From NCBI RefSeq assembly GCF_000332155.1, contig NZ_KB235904.1, positions 1,262,590 through 1,326,589 of the forward strand: 64,000 nucleotides of DNA, read 5' to 3'. The position numbers were made by a program, and so were the translations under genes. Below the pieces are notes generated by a model, which was not told the DNA's origin, searched no databases, and saw only the letters and a list, made by a program, of their open reading frames with translations. Of the stretch, positions 52,349-62,370 are shown one piece after another (position 1 is the stretch's first letter; every line of letters starts with the position of its first letter). Origin of the DNA: Kamptonema formosum PCC 6407 (GTDB lineage Bacteria > Cyanobacteriota > Cyanobacteriia > Cyanobacteriales > Microcoleaceae).

Positions 52349-54409
52349 TCAATTTTGTTTGAGGATAAGTATTGTAATATCATCATAAACTCTTTGTTCC
52401 CCAATATGCTGCCGAACGTCGCTGATGACAGCATCCCTAATTTCAGCAGTAGAAGCTTCGTAGTTTTGCTTTACTACCTCAATTAGCCGCTCTAAGCCAT
52501 ATTCCATTTTATTGATATCCAGAGCCTCAGTAATGCCGTCAGTGTAGAGTACCACAACATCACCTGTATTCAACTTCACTTCCGTAGAAGCTACAGTATC
52601 GGCAATATCTTCTACTAATCCGATGGGAAAACCCAATTCTACCGTATCAATGCGCTCAACTTCGTGACTAGAGCGCACGACAAGTACCTCTTCGTGTTGC
52701 CCGCTTAATGTCAAGACCCCATCGTTATAATCCAACAATACCAGGGTCATATTTTTATCAGAGTTCATCCGCTCTAAGTTCTTATAAATGGTGCGATTGA
52801 GGAGAGAGAAAAACTCTTTTGCTTCAATAAATTTAGCCTCTAGTAGCGTTCGTACTGCTGTCTGCACCATCAGCATTAATACTCCACTTTCTAAGCCGTG
52901 TCCCGTCACGTCACCGATAGCAATTTTAATGCGATCGCCACACTTAAGAACATCGTAGTAGTCACCTCCGATTTGATCCGCAGGCTCCATAAACCCTGCG
53001 ATTTCTAACCCATCTATTTGTAATAGTTCTGATTTTTTAGGCAGGATCATTTGCTGAAGACGGCGCGTTACTTTTAGCTCAGCAACCATGCGGAGGTTTT
53101 CAGCTTTCAGGCAATCATTGAGCAGATTAATTTCCTGACTATAGTTAGCTAATTCGGTGTTAGCTTGCTTGATTAAATACGTAATATACATAGCAATAGC
53201 GCTGGTAGCTCCCCCTAAAGCGATTAAAGGCGCGACAAAAGGAATCCACCAACCTAGTAGGAAAGATAGATATGAACTTACAACCAGAAGACTTGCTGCT
53301 AGCCCAAGAATTGCTATCTTTTTTATGCGCGCGATGCGCCGATTAAATAGTTTTTGAGACTGTACTCCCCAAGTGAGAATAGCACCTAAAAAACACCATT
53401 TTATAATCCACAGTGATTGTAGTGGTTCAGACCAAACTTGAATCTGAGATCGTCCATCCAGTGCTGCACTCAAAATTTGGCTGGTTAAATTGGCATGAAT
53501 AATTACTCCCGGCATTCTTTCTGGAAAGGCAGTAAATGAACTGCTGTAGGGAGTGAAGAAATTATCGTTGATACTGGCTGCGGTTATCCCAATTAAAACT
53601 AAGCGATCTCTCCCCCAATTTGCAGGCATTTGTCCCTTAAGAACTTGCATCATAGAGAAGGTTTTAAAATTCTTTTGCCCTCCTCTATAATTCAGCATGA
53701 TTTGATAGCCGCGATCGTCAGCCCGGATATAACCGCCGTCGTTCTTTGCAAAAGGAATAAATTTAGCTTTTCCTAATTGATAATAACGTTTATTTGCATC
53801 CAGCTCTTGCAGCTCAATTCCCTCACGTTCTAAATATTTTAATGCTAGTTTTACACCTAAACCTAGCACTGTTTCACCTGATTGAGACTCCAGAGAAATC
53901 AAGCCCCGGCGAACTTTACCATCGGCATCTAATACCAGATCCGCAGCAGCAATCCGATCCGATTTATTCAAGCCTTGAGGTGGATTTACCTCCGGCCCGT
54001 ATCCATCTCCTACTAACTTTTGAACGCCAATTAGATTCGGAGTTGATTTGAGCGCTTCTATGAGTTCTTCATGGCCAGGCTGTACGGGTAAGTCCCGATA
54101 TAAATCCATACCAATAGCGCGGGGTTGCTGTTGGTGGATCTTATTTATAACTTTTGCTAAAATCGCATCGGGAATTGGCCATTGCCCAATACTTCTAATT
54201 GAAGCTTCATCAATAGTAACTATAACAATACGGGGGTCGGTAAGTTCTGGGGGACGCAGGCGGAACCACTGGTCAAGGGCGGCCCATTCTAACATTTGAA
54301 ACAGTCCTAAAAACCTCAAGACAATGATTAAAGTTGCTAATGATGGAGCTACCAATAATACTATGCGCCAACTACTTATAAACTGTTGGAGTTTAACGGC
54401 ATTTTTCAT
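52349..54409 (-). CDS. CHASE2-sensor SpoIIE-type serine phosphatase
   Basis: A 686-residue membrane protein. The start at 54409 (MKNAVKLQQF) replaces a longer frame whose first 30 residues are repeat-derived. A first membrane segment (LLVAPSLATLIIVLRFLGL) is followed by an extracytoplasmic CHASE2 domain (PRIVIVTIDEASIRSIGQWP...GYQIMLNYRGG). Two to three membrane segments (about 345-435), a short coiled coil, and a PP2C-like phosphatase (ADQIGGDYYDVLKCGDRIKI, DVTGHGLESGV, LYTDGITEA) complete it. Metal-binding Asp residues are visible. Such proteins sense an external cue and dephosphorylate STAS proteins. Confidence 0.9.
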   Translation of the reverse strand: MKNAVKLQQFISSWRIVLLVAPSLATLIIVLRFLGLFQMLEWAALDQWFRLRPPELTDPRIVIVTIDEASIRSIGQWPIPDAILAKVINKIHQQQPRAIGMDLYRDLPVQPGHEELIEALKSTPNLIGVQKLVGDGYGPEVNPPQGLNKSDRIAAADLVLDADGKVRRGLISLESQSGETVLGLGVKLALKYLEREGIELQELDANKRYYQLGKAKFIPFAKNDGGYIRADDRGYQIMLNYRGGQKNFKTFSMMQVLKGQMPANWGRDRLVLIGITAASINDNFFTPYSSSFTAFPERMPGVIIHANLTSQILSAALDGRSQIQVWSEPLQSLWIIKWCFLGAILTWGVQSQKLFNRRIARIKKIAILGLAASLLVVSSYLSFLLGWWIPFVAPLIALGGATSAIAMYITYLIKQANTELANYSQEINLLNDCLKAENLRMVAELKVTRRLQQMILPKKSELLQIDGLEIAGFMEPADQIGGDYYDVLKCGDRIKIAIGDVTGHGLESGVLMLMVQTAVRTLLEAKFIEAKEFFSLLNRTIYKNLERMNSDKNMTLVLLDYNDGVLTLSGQHEEVLVVRSSHEVERIDTVELGFPIGLVEDIADTVASTEVKLNTGDVVVLYTDGITEALDINKMEYGLERLIEVVKQNYEASTAEIRDAVISDVRQHIGEQRVYDDITILILKQN

Positions 54410-54642
54410 TAGCGAAATTTTAAAATTGAGGTTGGGTTGGGTAATCGATAATTGGGAATTGGTAATTGTTAAATTGAAGAAGAATGCAAAACAAATCATT
54501 CAGAATTCAGGATAAAATTTTCTGCATTCTGCTCTTCTAGATAACTAAATTTTTCAGCATAGCAGCCTTCTGGCTTAGCCTTTGCCTTCAGCCTTCTTTC
54601 TTGTTCCCAAACCCTACTCTAATTTAATTTCGCTTCTGTTTT

Positions 54643-55383
54643 TTAACTTTGAGCTTGACAGCAGTTGGCTAGAGGTATTTGGCTAAGTTCGGCTAAGCCG
54701 ACAGACTGGAGGAGTTCCTGCCATTCAGCAGCAATGCTGGTATCATCAGGGCGCGATCGCTTTAATTCGGCTAATGTTGCTACAGTGTCATACCAAAATC
54801 CATTTTGAGCATAGAGTCTTGTTTGCTGTAGGAGATCTGCACCCTCTAGTTGACTGCGGAGGTTAGGATTAACGTCGGCGCGTTGCAGCCATCCTCCCAC
54901 CACGATATCTCGTTGGCGGTTGGCTGGATCGCAAATTAGAGCGACACTCCACTGATAGCGTTTACCGATCGCTAACGGCTCTACACTACTTGGTACTTTA
55001 AAGCTAACAATTCCAGGTTTATCATTAAGTGTAACGGTAGTTTGGTAAATTTCGTTCGAGTTTTCATCCCACAAAACAAACTCAGCTTCTACGGATTTAA
55101 ATTCGGGGATTTTGACGAGTACGGTTGGATAAGCTGCGGCGGTGAATTCTGCATCTGTAGCAGGAATTAAGGCTGCGATCGCCCCTTTAGGCCCTTGACC
55201 TAACGATGTTACTCCTGCTGGGGAACATAAGCCGCGCGATGCGCCCCCTGCGGTGCGATCGGGGCTACCTTTAGGTTGGAATGTAACACTCGTAGCTGGT
55301 GCGATCGGCAACAGTGTCAGTCCTGCAAACAGGGGGACTGCCAATAGGGACAAAAACGGGCGAGAAAACTTGTGAATATTCAT
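54643..55383 (-). CDS. DUF928 exported protein
   Basis: A 246-residue protein with a signal peptide (SLLAVPLFAGLTLLPIAPA) and the DUF928 hallmarks: the N-terminal PKGSPDRTAGGASRGLC, the YPTVLVKIPEF strand, and the YQWSVALICDPANRQRDIVVGGW block. DUF928 genes lie next to CHAT-TPR and haemagglutinin genes in many cyanobacteria, as here. Function is unknown. The two cysteines (in GLCSP and ALICDP) may be linked by a disulfide. Confidence 0.88.
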   Translation of the reverse strand: MNIHKFSRPFLSLLAVPLFAGLTLLPIAPATSVTFQPKGSPDRTAGGASRGLCSPAGVTSLGQGPKGAIAALIPATDAEFTAAAYPTVLVKIPEFKSVEAEFVLWDENSNEIYQTTVTLNDKPGIVSFKVPSSVEPLAIGKRYQWSVALICDPANRQRDIVVGGWLQRADVNPNLRSQLEGADLLQQTRLYAQNGFWYDTVATLAELKRSRPDDTSIAAEWQELLQSVGLAELSQIPLANCCQAQS

Positions 55384-55561
55384 AGTTAAAGACCTTACAA
55401 AGTGGACTTCTTTAGGCGATCTGGACTTGCGACAATTCTTAACCTTCGTTAACTTTCCTACGATGCTAGCCTTGGAAAAAAACTAGCTATATATAATATT
55501 ATGCTCACTCTAGCTCAGCCTGACACATTTCGCCTATAAATCTTCTAATACCAAGTTCAAA
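55384..55561. other. Short spacer before DUF928
   Basis: Upstream region of the DUF928 gene. It is AT-rich in part (TATATATAATATTA near 55486-55500, in which TATAATATTA could serve as a -10), with no repeats until 55562. I see no gene. Confidence 0.35.
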
Positions 55562-55694
55562 AAAGAATGGGGGAGATGGGGAGATGGGGAAGATGGGGAA
55601 GATGGGGAGGATGGGGAGATAGGGAGGATGGGGAAGATGGGGAAGATGGGGAAGATGGGGAAGATAGCGGAGATGAGCAAGATAGGGAAGATAG
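55562..55694. repeat. G-rich 9-bp array (GGGGAAGAT)
   Basis: About fourteen units of GGGGAGATG/GGGGAAGAT and variants, the same family as at 1-43 and inside the radical SAM gene. Open frames read through it but encode only Pro/His/Leu or Ile/Phe-Pro-Ile repeats and are spurious. Confidence 0.9.
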
Positions 55695-55701
55695 CAATTA
55701 C

Positions 55702-55810
55702 AGGACTTACGCAACCAACCAAAGAAACCGGGTTTTTTGATGAAAATACTTCGTTTTGACCCACAAATTCTCTAAAAAACCCGGTTTCATGGACTCCCTG
55801 CGTAAGTCCT
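55702..55810. mobile_element. MITE-like element, AGGACTTACGC termini (109 bp)
   Basis: AGGACTTACGCA (55702-55713) and TGCGTAAGTCCT (55799-55810) are perfect 12-bp terminal repeats, with inner AAACCGGGTTTTTTG and AAAAAACCCGGTTTC arms as in the copy at 38321-38427. The middle (ATGAAAATACTTCG) is also shared. The two copies therefore come from one family, and the conserved middle argues against chance. Confidence 0.85.
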
Positions 55811-55814
55811 AAAT

Positions 55815-55935
55815 TACCAATTAGCAATTACCGATTACCGATTACCCATTACCCATTACCCATTACCAATTACCCATTACCAATTACCCATTACCAGTTA
55901 ACTGTTAACTGTTAACAGTTAACAGTTAACTGTTA
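55815..55935. repeat. CCATTAC and GTTAACT arrays
   Basis: CAATTAC/CCATTAC heptamers (55815-55895) are followed by GTTAACT and its inverse AGTTAAC (55896-55935), just before the 3' end of the CHAT gene. No terminator is obvious. Confidence 0.8.
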
Positions 55936-55937
55936 GA

Positions 55938-58553
55938 TTATTGCCAATTACCGACAATTACAAATGGTGCCCAGAAATAAGGATTTTGATATTGCCGGTT
56001 TTCCATTACCGCTACTTGAGCATTGCGAAGAGCTTCAGCTTTACTAATTTTCGACTTAGCAAGCTGTCGATAAAATTCAGTCATAAAAATAGCCGTAGCT
56101 TCATCACTGACTTGCCAAAGAGTTCCCAAAGTGCTGCGAGCTCCCGAACGAATTGCAATCCCAGCCAAACCTAAAGAAGCGCGAGAATCGCCAGAAGCCG
56201 TTTCACAGGCGCTCAAAACCAGTAACTCAATGGGTAAAGCCTTCTCACCGCTGCGCGATCGCAATAATCTATCTAACTCCTTAACATTCACTCGCTCATC
56301 CCAAGTCAAAATGAAAGTATCTGCCGCATTCGAGCTAAATTGACCGTGAGTTGCTAAGTGAACAATCGGAAAAGAAACTGATTCTAGTCTCGATTGTAAC
56401 TCCTTGCTAATAAACTGTTCGTTCAAAATTGAACTCGTGGGTAGCACATCTGCAATCTGCTGAACTTCACTTGCTACTCCTGGTAAAGCTGAGAAGCCCT
56501 GACGTGCTTCTGTCAAGCCAGCAGTTAGCACTTGTAATTTTACTTTTCTCAGCGATTGCGCCTCTAGTAATTGCAGTCCCGGCGTAAGAGCAATGGTGTA
56601 TTTTTGCAGTAGATACTGTTGACCATCATATAAAGCTGCCATCGGCAGATTTCGCAAATAGCCATCCAAAACAAATACTAGAGTTTTAATGCCGCTAGAG
56701 GCAAAATCCGCATCAGCAGGGCGGATTAACCAGTCGTATACTTCTTGAGCAATGGGTAAACGCTCGCTGAGAGCAGAAGTTTGCCTCAAAGAATTTCGCA
56801 TTCTTCTAAAGGTAGTTTCTAGCTGTTCCTGAGATTTGACAACGCTATAGTGGCGAAGAGGTTTACCGGGGATGGAGACGATTACTTCTAGGCGATCGCT
56901 TAAAATAATCGGGTAGATTACAGCCGCAGTAGGATCGACTTCATCAATCGCTTTGGGTTTCGCATCCGCACAAGCATCGCGGAAAAAGTTGTCTAATTCC
57001 GCTAATTGTAAAGACTCAATGGTTTGGCGAGCAAATTTGAGTTTATCTTGGCTGGGCGAATCTTCTTTTAAAAGCAATCCCACCAATTCCCTATAGACAG
57101 GTTCCACGCTTTCTCGGAAAGAAAATTGCACTTCAGGATTGACTGTCACCAAATCGCCCCGCAGAGCAGATAAGATTTTTACGGCTTGGCTATATTGTGC
57201 GATCGCATCTTCTGTATTTCCCTGGGCTTTCTTAATCCGCCCCAGTTGCCAAAGTAATTGGTAGGCAATATCAGGAGATTGAAATGCTGGCGCTAAACCC
57301 AGAGCCTTAGTTGTGAAAGTTTCTGCCTTTGATGGCTGTTGCTGAAGTTCGTATAACTTGCCCTGAGCCGCCAGAATATAAGCTTGAATGCGCGGATTGC
57401 CTAAGATATTTGCCTGTCCGCTGGCTTGATTCAGAATACTTTCAATTGCGATGAATAGCGGCGTTATTTGCGATGACTGCGAGAGTTTCATCAAGCTTTG
57501 AGCCAGGTTAATTTGAGCGTAGATTCCAGCCTGATTGGAGGGAATCTGAGTCATTTTAGGTTTGATCGACGTTCGCCAGATCACCTCCGCCTCTGCCCAA
57601 TCTTTCCTGTCTACCAAGAGGCTAAGCTGGTTTAAGTTAGCCTGAAGCTCAGTATCCCTCTGGGTTGTCAGTTTTGCAGCTTGGTTATAAATTGCGATCG
57701 CAGATTGCTCGAACTCGTTACGCTCTTCTGCGTTTAAACCAGGGTTGTTACTTTGAGCCCGTACTGTATTACCTAGATTCAGGTAAATTGCAGCTTGTTC
57801 TTGCGGGATATTTAATTGCTTAGATGCTTGTAAGCCAACTTCTAGCACTTCCTGAGACTGATTCAATTGACCCAAAACTAGCAACACATGACCTAAAGCA
57901 TTGGTAGCCCGCACATTTTCCAGGGAAACAGGCTGATTTTTCAAGGTTTGTAAACCTTCTTTAGAAAGTTCGCAGGTTTGCGCTTCCAGCTTTAAGGTAG
58001 TTAATAGGGTTTTGCAAGCTCTGGGGTAAAGTCCGAGTGATTGCAGAGCAAAGCTTTGGCTAATCTGATTTTGGATTAATTGCTGGGGAGCTTCAATTTT
58101 CTGGTAAATTTTACCAGATTCAATCCAAGTATCGAGGGCATCTTGAACCCGCCCCCGTTCTAGTTGTATTTGTCCTTGGATATCGTGAGTTTGAGCTAGA
58201 ATGCGCTGCTGTTCAAGGGTTTGGGATTGCTGTTGTAGCAGAGATAAACTAGAATTCAGAGTTTGCTCTGCTGCTTCCCATTGTGAGAGTTGCCCGTAAG
58301 TTGCAGCTAAATTGGTCAAAGCCATTGCTTGATTGAGGCGATCGCCTTGTGCTTCAAAGCTTGTTGCTGCTTGTTGTAATAGAGGCGCGGCTTCTGAGTA
58401 GCGATCGCGATCGTACAGGGTGCGAGCTTGTTGGACAAGTTGCATCGCTGCTGGTGGCTGCATCTGAGCCACTGCGGGCGGGATGGCAAGGGCTAACAGA
58501 AGTGAAAGCAACAATAAAAAGGCAAAATTTCTTTGCGATCGCGTGATTTTCAT
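55938..58553 (-). CDS. Exported TPR-CHAT protein (caspase-like protease)
   Basis: An 871-residue protein. The signal peptide (FAFLLLLSLLLALAIPPAVAQ) is followed by TPR-type helical repeats (about 40-480) for binding partners. The C-terminal CHAT domain, a caspase-fold peptidase, begins near residue 560. The catalytic pair is H736 (VHLATHGQFSS) and C783 (LVLSACETASG). CHAT proteases are cut-and-activate enzymes related to separase/caspases; several in bacteria are activated by other sensors. Because this one has a signal peptide, it should act in the periplasm or outside, probably on exported partners such as the haemagglutinin-type proteins encoded next to it. Confidence 0.9.
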   Translation of the reverse strand: MKITRSQRNFAFLLLLSLLLALAIPPAVAQMQPPAAMQLVQQARTLYDRDRYSEAAPLLQQAATSFEAQGDRLNQAMALTNLAATYGQLSQWEAAEQTLNSSLSLLQQQSQTLEQQRILAQTHDIQGQIQLERGRVQDALDTWIESGKIYQKIEAPQQLIQNQISQSFALQSLGLYPRACKTLLTTLKLEAQTCELSKEGLQTLKNQPVSLENVRATNALGHVLLVLGQLNQSQEVLEVGLQASKQLNIPQEQAAIYLNLGNTVRAQSNNPGLNAEERNEFEQSAIAIYNQAAKLTTQRDTELQANLNQLSLLVDRKDWAEAEVIWRTSIKPKMTQIPSNQAGIYAQINLAQSLMKLSQSSQITPLFIAIESILNQASGQANILGNPRIQAYILAAQGKLYELQQQPSKAETFTTKALGLAPAFQSPDIAYQLLWQLGRIKKAQGNTEDAIAQYSQAVKILSALRGDLVTVNPEVQFSFRESVEPVYRELVGLLLKEDSPSQDKLKFARQTIESLQLAELDNFFRDACADAKPKAIDEVDPTAAVIYPIILSDRLEVIVSIPGKPLRHYSVVKSQEQLETTFRRMRNSLRQTSALSERLPIAQEVYDWLIRPADADFASSGIKTLVFVLDGYLRNLPMAALYDGQQYLLQKYTIALTPGLQLLEAQSLRKVKLQVLTAGLTEARQGFSALPGVASEVQQIADVLPTSSILNEQFISKELQSRLESVSFPIVHLATHGQFSSNAADTFILTWDERVNVKELDRLLRSRSGEKALPIELLVLSACETASGDSRASLGLAGIAIRSGARSTLGTLWQVSDEATAIFMTEFYRQLAKSKISKAEALRNAQVAVMENRQYQNPYFWAPFVIVGNWQ

Positions 58554-58606
58554 ACAATTTAGAGTTAATAAACTTACTATTTGCTAATCTCGAAAACCAT
58601 TACCTT

Positions 58607-59203
58607 CTAGGATTCAACCTCCGCCTCTATCTCTTCAAACTTGACCTTATTATACACATCTGCCAGGGAAATCTCAAAAGGTACTGAATTGAGAGCGATC
58701 GCCTCATCTTCTGCATCATACTCTCTAAATGACCAACGTTTTTTTCCGGTCTTATAAAACTGTTCTATGTAAATTTTAGTTTGATCTACTAAGATGTACT
58801 CCTCAACAGTGGGAATAGTCCGATAAGCCTCAAACTTACCACTGCGGTCATACCCTTTAGTAGACTTAGACAAAACCTCCATAATCACTTTCGGATTAGT
58901 AATCGTATCAGTGCGATTATTGAAATATTCTGGCTCTCCTATCACTACCATCACATCTGGATAAGTGTAAATGCGTTTCTTCGGCATCCACAGCCGCACA
59001 TCACCCATATAAACTCGGTAATCTAATTTCTTGAAAGCAACATTTAGCTCCGCATAGAAATTACCAGCTATCTGATTGTGATTAGTAGATCCGCCTGCCA
59101 TTGGATAAATTTCCCCATCAATGTATTCGCTTTTGTAGTCTGCTACTTCCTCTAGCGCCAGATATTCCTCTGGGGAGTAGTATCGCTGTTCGGTAACTTG
59201 CAT
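58607..59203 (-). CDS. Uma2-family putative endonuclease
   Basis: A 198-residue protein of the Uma2/DUF820 family, abundant in cyanobacteria, with a PD-(D/E)XK-like fold. Visible motifs are SPEEYLALEEVADYKSEYIDGEIY at the N-terminus, MAGGSTNHNQIAGNF, the acidic YPDVMVVIGEPEYF and the PKVIMEVLSKSTKGYDRSGKFEAY block with the putative catalytic Glu. Its function is not known. It lies between the CHAT gene and the first haemagglutinin-type gene and is likely an insertion of a mobile-type gene rather than a functional part of that system. Confidence 0.88.
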   Translation of the reverse strand: MQVTEQRYYSPEEYLALEEVADYKSEYIDGEIYPMAGGSTNHNQIAGNFYAELNVAFKKLDYRVYMGDVRLWMPKKRIYTYPDVMVVIGEPEYFNNRTDTITNPKVIMEVLSKSTKGYDRSGKFEAYRTIPTVEEYILVDQTKIYIEQFYKTGKKRWSFREYDAEDEAIALNSVPFEISLADVYNKVKFEEIEAEVES

Positions 59204-59416
59204 AGTTTTATTTTTCCGTAAAGTCTCTGGCTGACATTTTTTTCCTTAAGGTTATACCAGATTATATTTAGCAAAGTATCTATTTACTAAAAATAATGGT
59301 TTCCCCTCCCCTTATACAGTCTTCAATTAGTAAAGTCTTCAATTAGTGAAGTCTAACCTATATAATTGCTAATTAGCAATTACTAATTAGCAATTACCAC
59401 TTACACTACCAAAAAT

Positions 59417-62308
59417 TTAACGCGGAATGCAGTTTGCCATCGGTTGCAGACTGCGAGCAGAAGCACCACCACCTGAATTATATGCTACCAGCGTTACTTG
59501 CTCTCGCTCATCGATTGTCCAACCTTGAGCGGGGATAACTGCCTGTGGCTGAATGTCTATTTCTGCCTTTTTATCTTCTACCTTCTGGCTTCCATTTGCC
59601 ACTGGTTCCACCCAATTAAACTGAGCAGAATCGTAGCTGAGGACATCATTAGGGTTAGGTGGCACTCCTCCTTTACCAGTAATAGTAAACTCATTTCCTT
59701 CCCCTTCTATACAAGGATTAGCGGCGATTAATGTCGCAGGGTCAACTACATTTTGCGGCAAAGCTACCAATCCTTGAGCCGGATTCACCCCAGTAGTGCT
59801 AAATGTCACCGCTCCTTGTAAAGCGGGGCCAGCCTGTTGAGAAATAGCCGCAATATCGCTAGTAGCAATTAAAGAAGTTGGATTCACTTGTAAAGCTGCA
59901 AATTCAGCGTCAGTCAGTCCTAAACTACTTCTGGCTTGTTCGCGGGTAACGGCTGTAAAACCAAAAATATTGGGGACATTTACTGTAACTTGACCGCCCC
60001 TAGCAGTACGCGCATTAGCAGTAATATCGTTATTTTCATTGGGTAAACTCGCCAGAATTTCGCTATTAATCCTGATATTTCCACCGTCAGAAATACCAGC
60101 ATCGGTGACAATTCTGCTTTCGCGCCGCAACTGGATATCTCGCGCTCTAAGATTAACATTTCCCCCACCACCAGAGTCATTAGAAGCATTGATACTGGCT
60201 TTATTTTCCATAGTTATTGAGTCAGCTATAACATTAATATTTCCTGCCTGTCCCCTGCCTAAAGCCTGAACATTAATCGTTGCGCCATCCCGCATCGTTA
60301 ATTGACTAACATTCAGATTCAAAGAACCTGCATTCGCCGTCGCATTAGGATTCGTCAACAGGTATAAAAAGCCAACGGAAGCCTGAATAGCAGTGCTAAA
60401 TTCACCAGTACTCCCATTACCAATGAGTTCCACTTTTTGTGCATCAATTGTGACATTAGCTGCATCTGCTTTACCAAAAGAACCAGCAGAAATAAATCCC
60501 CCACTCCTTAGCAATAATACAGGTGTGGAAATGTAGATATCCCCTCCCCGATTGGATGAGTAAGTGTCGCTGGTGATAAAACTAATACTGCGACTCCCAT
60601 TTGCCAAAACTTCAGAAATACCTCCCATTTCTATCGACTCACTAGCTCTAATGGTTAAATTACCTCCCACTCCTCCAGTCGTATTTAATAGTTGAGTACC
60701 AATCGCTGCACCACTTGATAAGCTAATCCCAGCGCCATCAGTAATAGTTAATTTCTTGGTGTCGATGGTAATGTTTCCAGCATTTCCATTCTGACCAAGA
60801 GCGTTTGTGCTAATCAGAGTTTGCACGGCACTACCAGCAGGAGTACGCAAGATTTCTAATGATTCATTCGCTTTAATATTGATATTTCCTGATGGCGCTC
60901 CACTGCGAGTAACGCTAGCGATCGCAGCACCATCACGCACTGTCAATCGCTCTCCCTCAAAGGTAATATTTCCGCCGATGCCGGTACTCCCCACAAGCGT
61001 GCCACTGTTAATTGCAGAACCTGCTAGATCGAATTCTCTGGCACGGATGGTGACATTTCCACCATTGCCACTGGCAAATGTAGAGCTACCTACTATGCTG
61101 CCGTTATTTATCAGCAGTCTTCCCGTATTAATGGCGATCGTTCCTGCGACTCCCGTGCCAATAGTACCACTGCTCAAAACAATTTGCGGATCTAAAGGGT
61201 TGGCTGTTCCAGATATTAAATAATTCTGTAAAAACTGTTGATAACTCTCAAATCCAATGCCGCTCATTTCTACTGAGTTACTAGCGCGGATGTTGATATT
61301 GCCGGCAGCACCATTTCCCAGTGCTAGAGTGTAAATTTGCGACCCATTATCAGTTCGCAACTGTTGGGCATTGATGTTAATACCTCTACCATCCATATTT
61401 CCGAAGGTCAATGCCAAAATTCGCGAACCGTTAAGGGTGACGTTCGATCCCATGATGTCTATTCTGCCACCTTCTAATCCACTTGTATTTATAATTGAAT
61501 CAGATAATTCAATATTGCCAAAGTTCTGGATATTGTCATAGTTTAAATTTAAATCTATAGGCAGTGGTTCAACTTTCACGATACCTGGACTTGTGACACT
61601 GCCCAGAATAATTTGACTGCTATAAGCTGTTAAATTGCCTCCTTGCAGTTGAATATCTCCACCAATGAGCGCTAAAGTTTTACCGGGTTCTACGGCCAAG
61701 CCAACTTTGTTCACAATAGGAATTTCTATGGGAAGTGGGGGCAAATTTGGCACTTCACCCACCGTTTTTGACTGGTTGATAATTGTCCCAGGATTTTCTC
61801 TAAATCTTAAGCCCACAGGAATATTAATCGCTAATAATGGCACTGCATTAGCATCGACCGCGCTAAATTCAAAGTCATTATTAAAGAGAATGCCGCTAGC
61901 ACTTGATGCTAAAAATGAACCGCGTAAATCTAACCTCGCATTAGGGCCGAAGATAATCCCTCTGGGATTAAGTAAAAATAAATTAGCATTGCCTTGCACT
62001 CCCAACACGCCTAAAATATTTGAGGGATTGCCCCCAGTAACGCGAGTGAAAATGTTAGCAATACCGTTCGGATTGGCAAAATATGCTCCTCGCCCTTCAC
62101 CTACATTAAATTCCCGGAAACTATGAAATAAATTGACACCACGATTTGCACCGCCTTCTATTCTGTCCGATGGTAAATTATTGATAGTTGCCGGAACTAT
62201 GCGCGAACTTTCTGCACCTAAAGTATTATCTGGGATAATTTGAGCAAAGGCGGGGAAGGGAAATAGTAGTAAGAAAGCAAAAAATAGTGTAGAAGATTGG
62301 CGGGGCAT
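59417..62308 (-). CDS. Haemagglutinin-type TPS exoprotein (copy 1)
   Basis: A 963-residue exported protein. After the signal peptide (LFFAFLLLFPFPAFAQ) the two-partner-secretion domain is clear: IEGGANRGVNLFHSFREFNVGEGRGAYFANP, NIFTRVTGGNPSNILG and LFLLNPRGIIFGPNARLDLRGSFLASS. The rest is a beta-helix with many GNITI/GNVTIRA/GGNITF rungs. The C-terminus has NPCIEGEGNEF and a final VQLV-like/NC pair (MANCIPR), with two cysteines. Proteins of this type are pushed through a TpsB pore and stay on or near the surface as adhesins or toxins. No TpsB gene is in the window. Confidence 0.92.
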   Translation of the reverse strand: MPRQSSTLFFAFLLLFPFPAFAQIIPDNTLGAESSRIVPATINNLPSDRIEGGANRGVNLFHSFREFNVGEGRGAYFANPNGIANIFTRVTGGNPSNILGVLGVQGNANLFLLNPRGIIFGPNARLDLRGSFLASSASGILFNNDFEFSAVDANAVPLLAINIPVGLRFRENPGTIINQSKTVGEVPNLPPLPIEIPIVNKVGLAVEPGKTLALIGGDIQLQGGNLTAYSSQIILGSVTSPGIVKVEPLPIDLNLNYDNIQNFGNIELSDSIINTSGLEGGRIDIMGSNVTLNGSRILALTFGNMDGRGININAQQLRTDNGSQIYTLALGNGAAGNINIRASNSVEMSGIGFESYQQFLQNYLISGTANPLDPQIVLSSGTIGTGVAGTIAINTGRLLINNGSIVGSSTFASGNGGNVTIRAREFDLAGSAINSGTLVGSTGIGGNITFEGERLTVRDGAAIASVTRSGAPSGNINIKANESLEILRTPAGSAVQTLISTNALGQNGNAGNITIDTKKLTITDGAGISLSSGAAIGTQLLNTTGGVGGNLTIRASESIEMGGISEVLANGSRSISFITSDTYSSNRGGDIYISTPVLLLRSGGFISAGSFGKADAANVTIDAQKVELIGNGSTGEFSTAIQASVGFLYLLTNPNATANAGSLNLNVSQLTMRDGATINVQALGRGQAGNINVIADSITMENKASINASNDSGGGGNVNLRARDIQLRRESRIVTDAGISDGGNIRINSEILASLPNENNDITANARTARGGQVTVNVPNIFGFTAVTREQARSSLGLTDAEFAALQVNPTSLIATSDIAAISQQAGPALQGAVTFSTTGVNPAQGLVALPQNVVDPATLIAANPCIEGEGNEFTITGKGGVPPNPNDVLSYDSAQFNWVEPVANGSQKVEDKKAEIDIQPQAVIPAQGWTIDEREQVTLVAYNSGGGASARSLQPMANCIPR

Positions 62309-62370
62309 AGTTCAACTCCGTTAATTGAAATGATGAAAAAGCGATCGCATGACTAAAACCTATAAAGTAC

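Noticed and set aside
55505-55827. Leu-Pro-His and Ile-Phe-Pro-Ile rich frames
   Set aside because: Encoded by the G-rich array; simple repeat, no gene.
58607-59203. Uma2 gene as a core member of the CHAT/TPS system
   Set aside because: Uma2 genes are scattered at very high copy number in cyanobacteria, so its position here is probably accidental.
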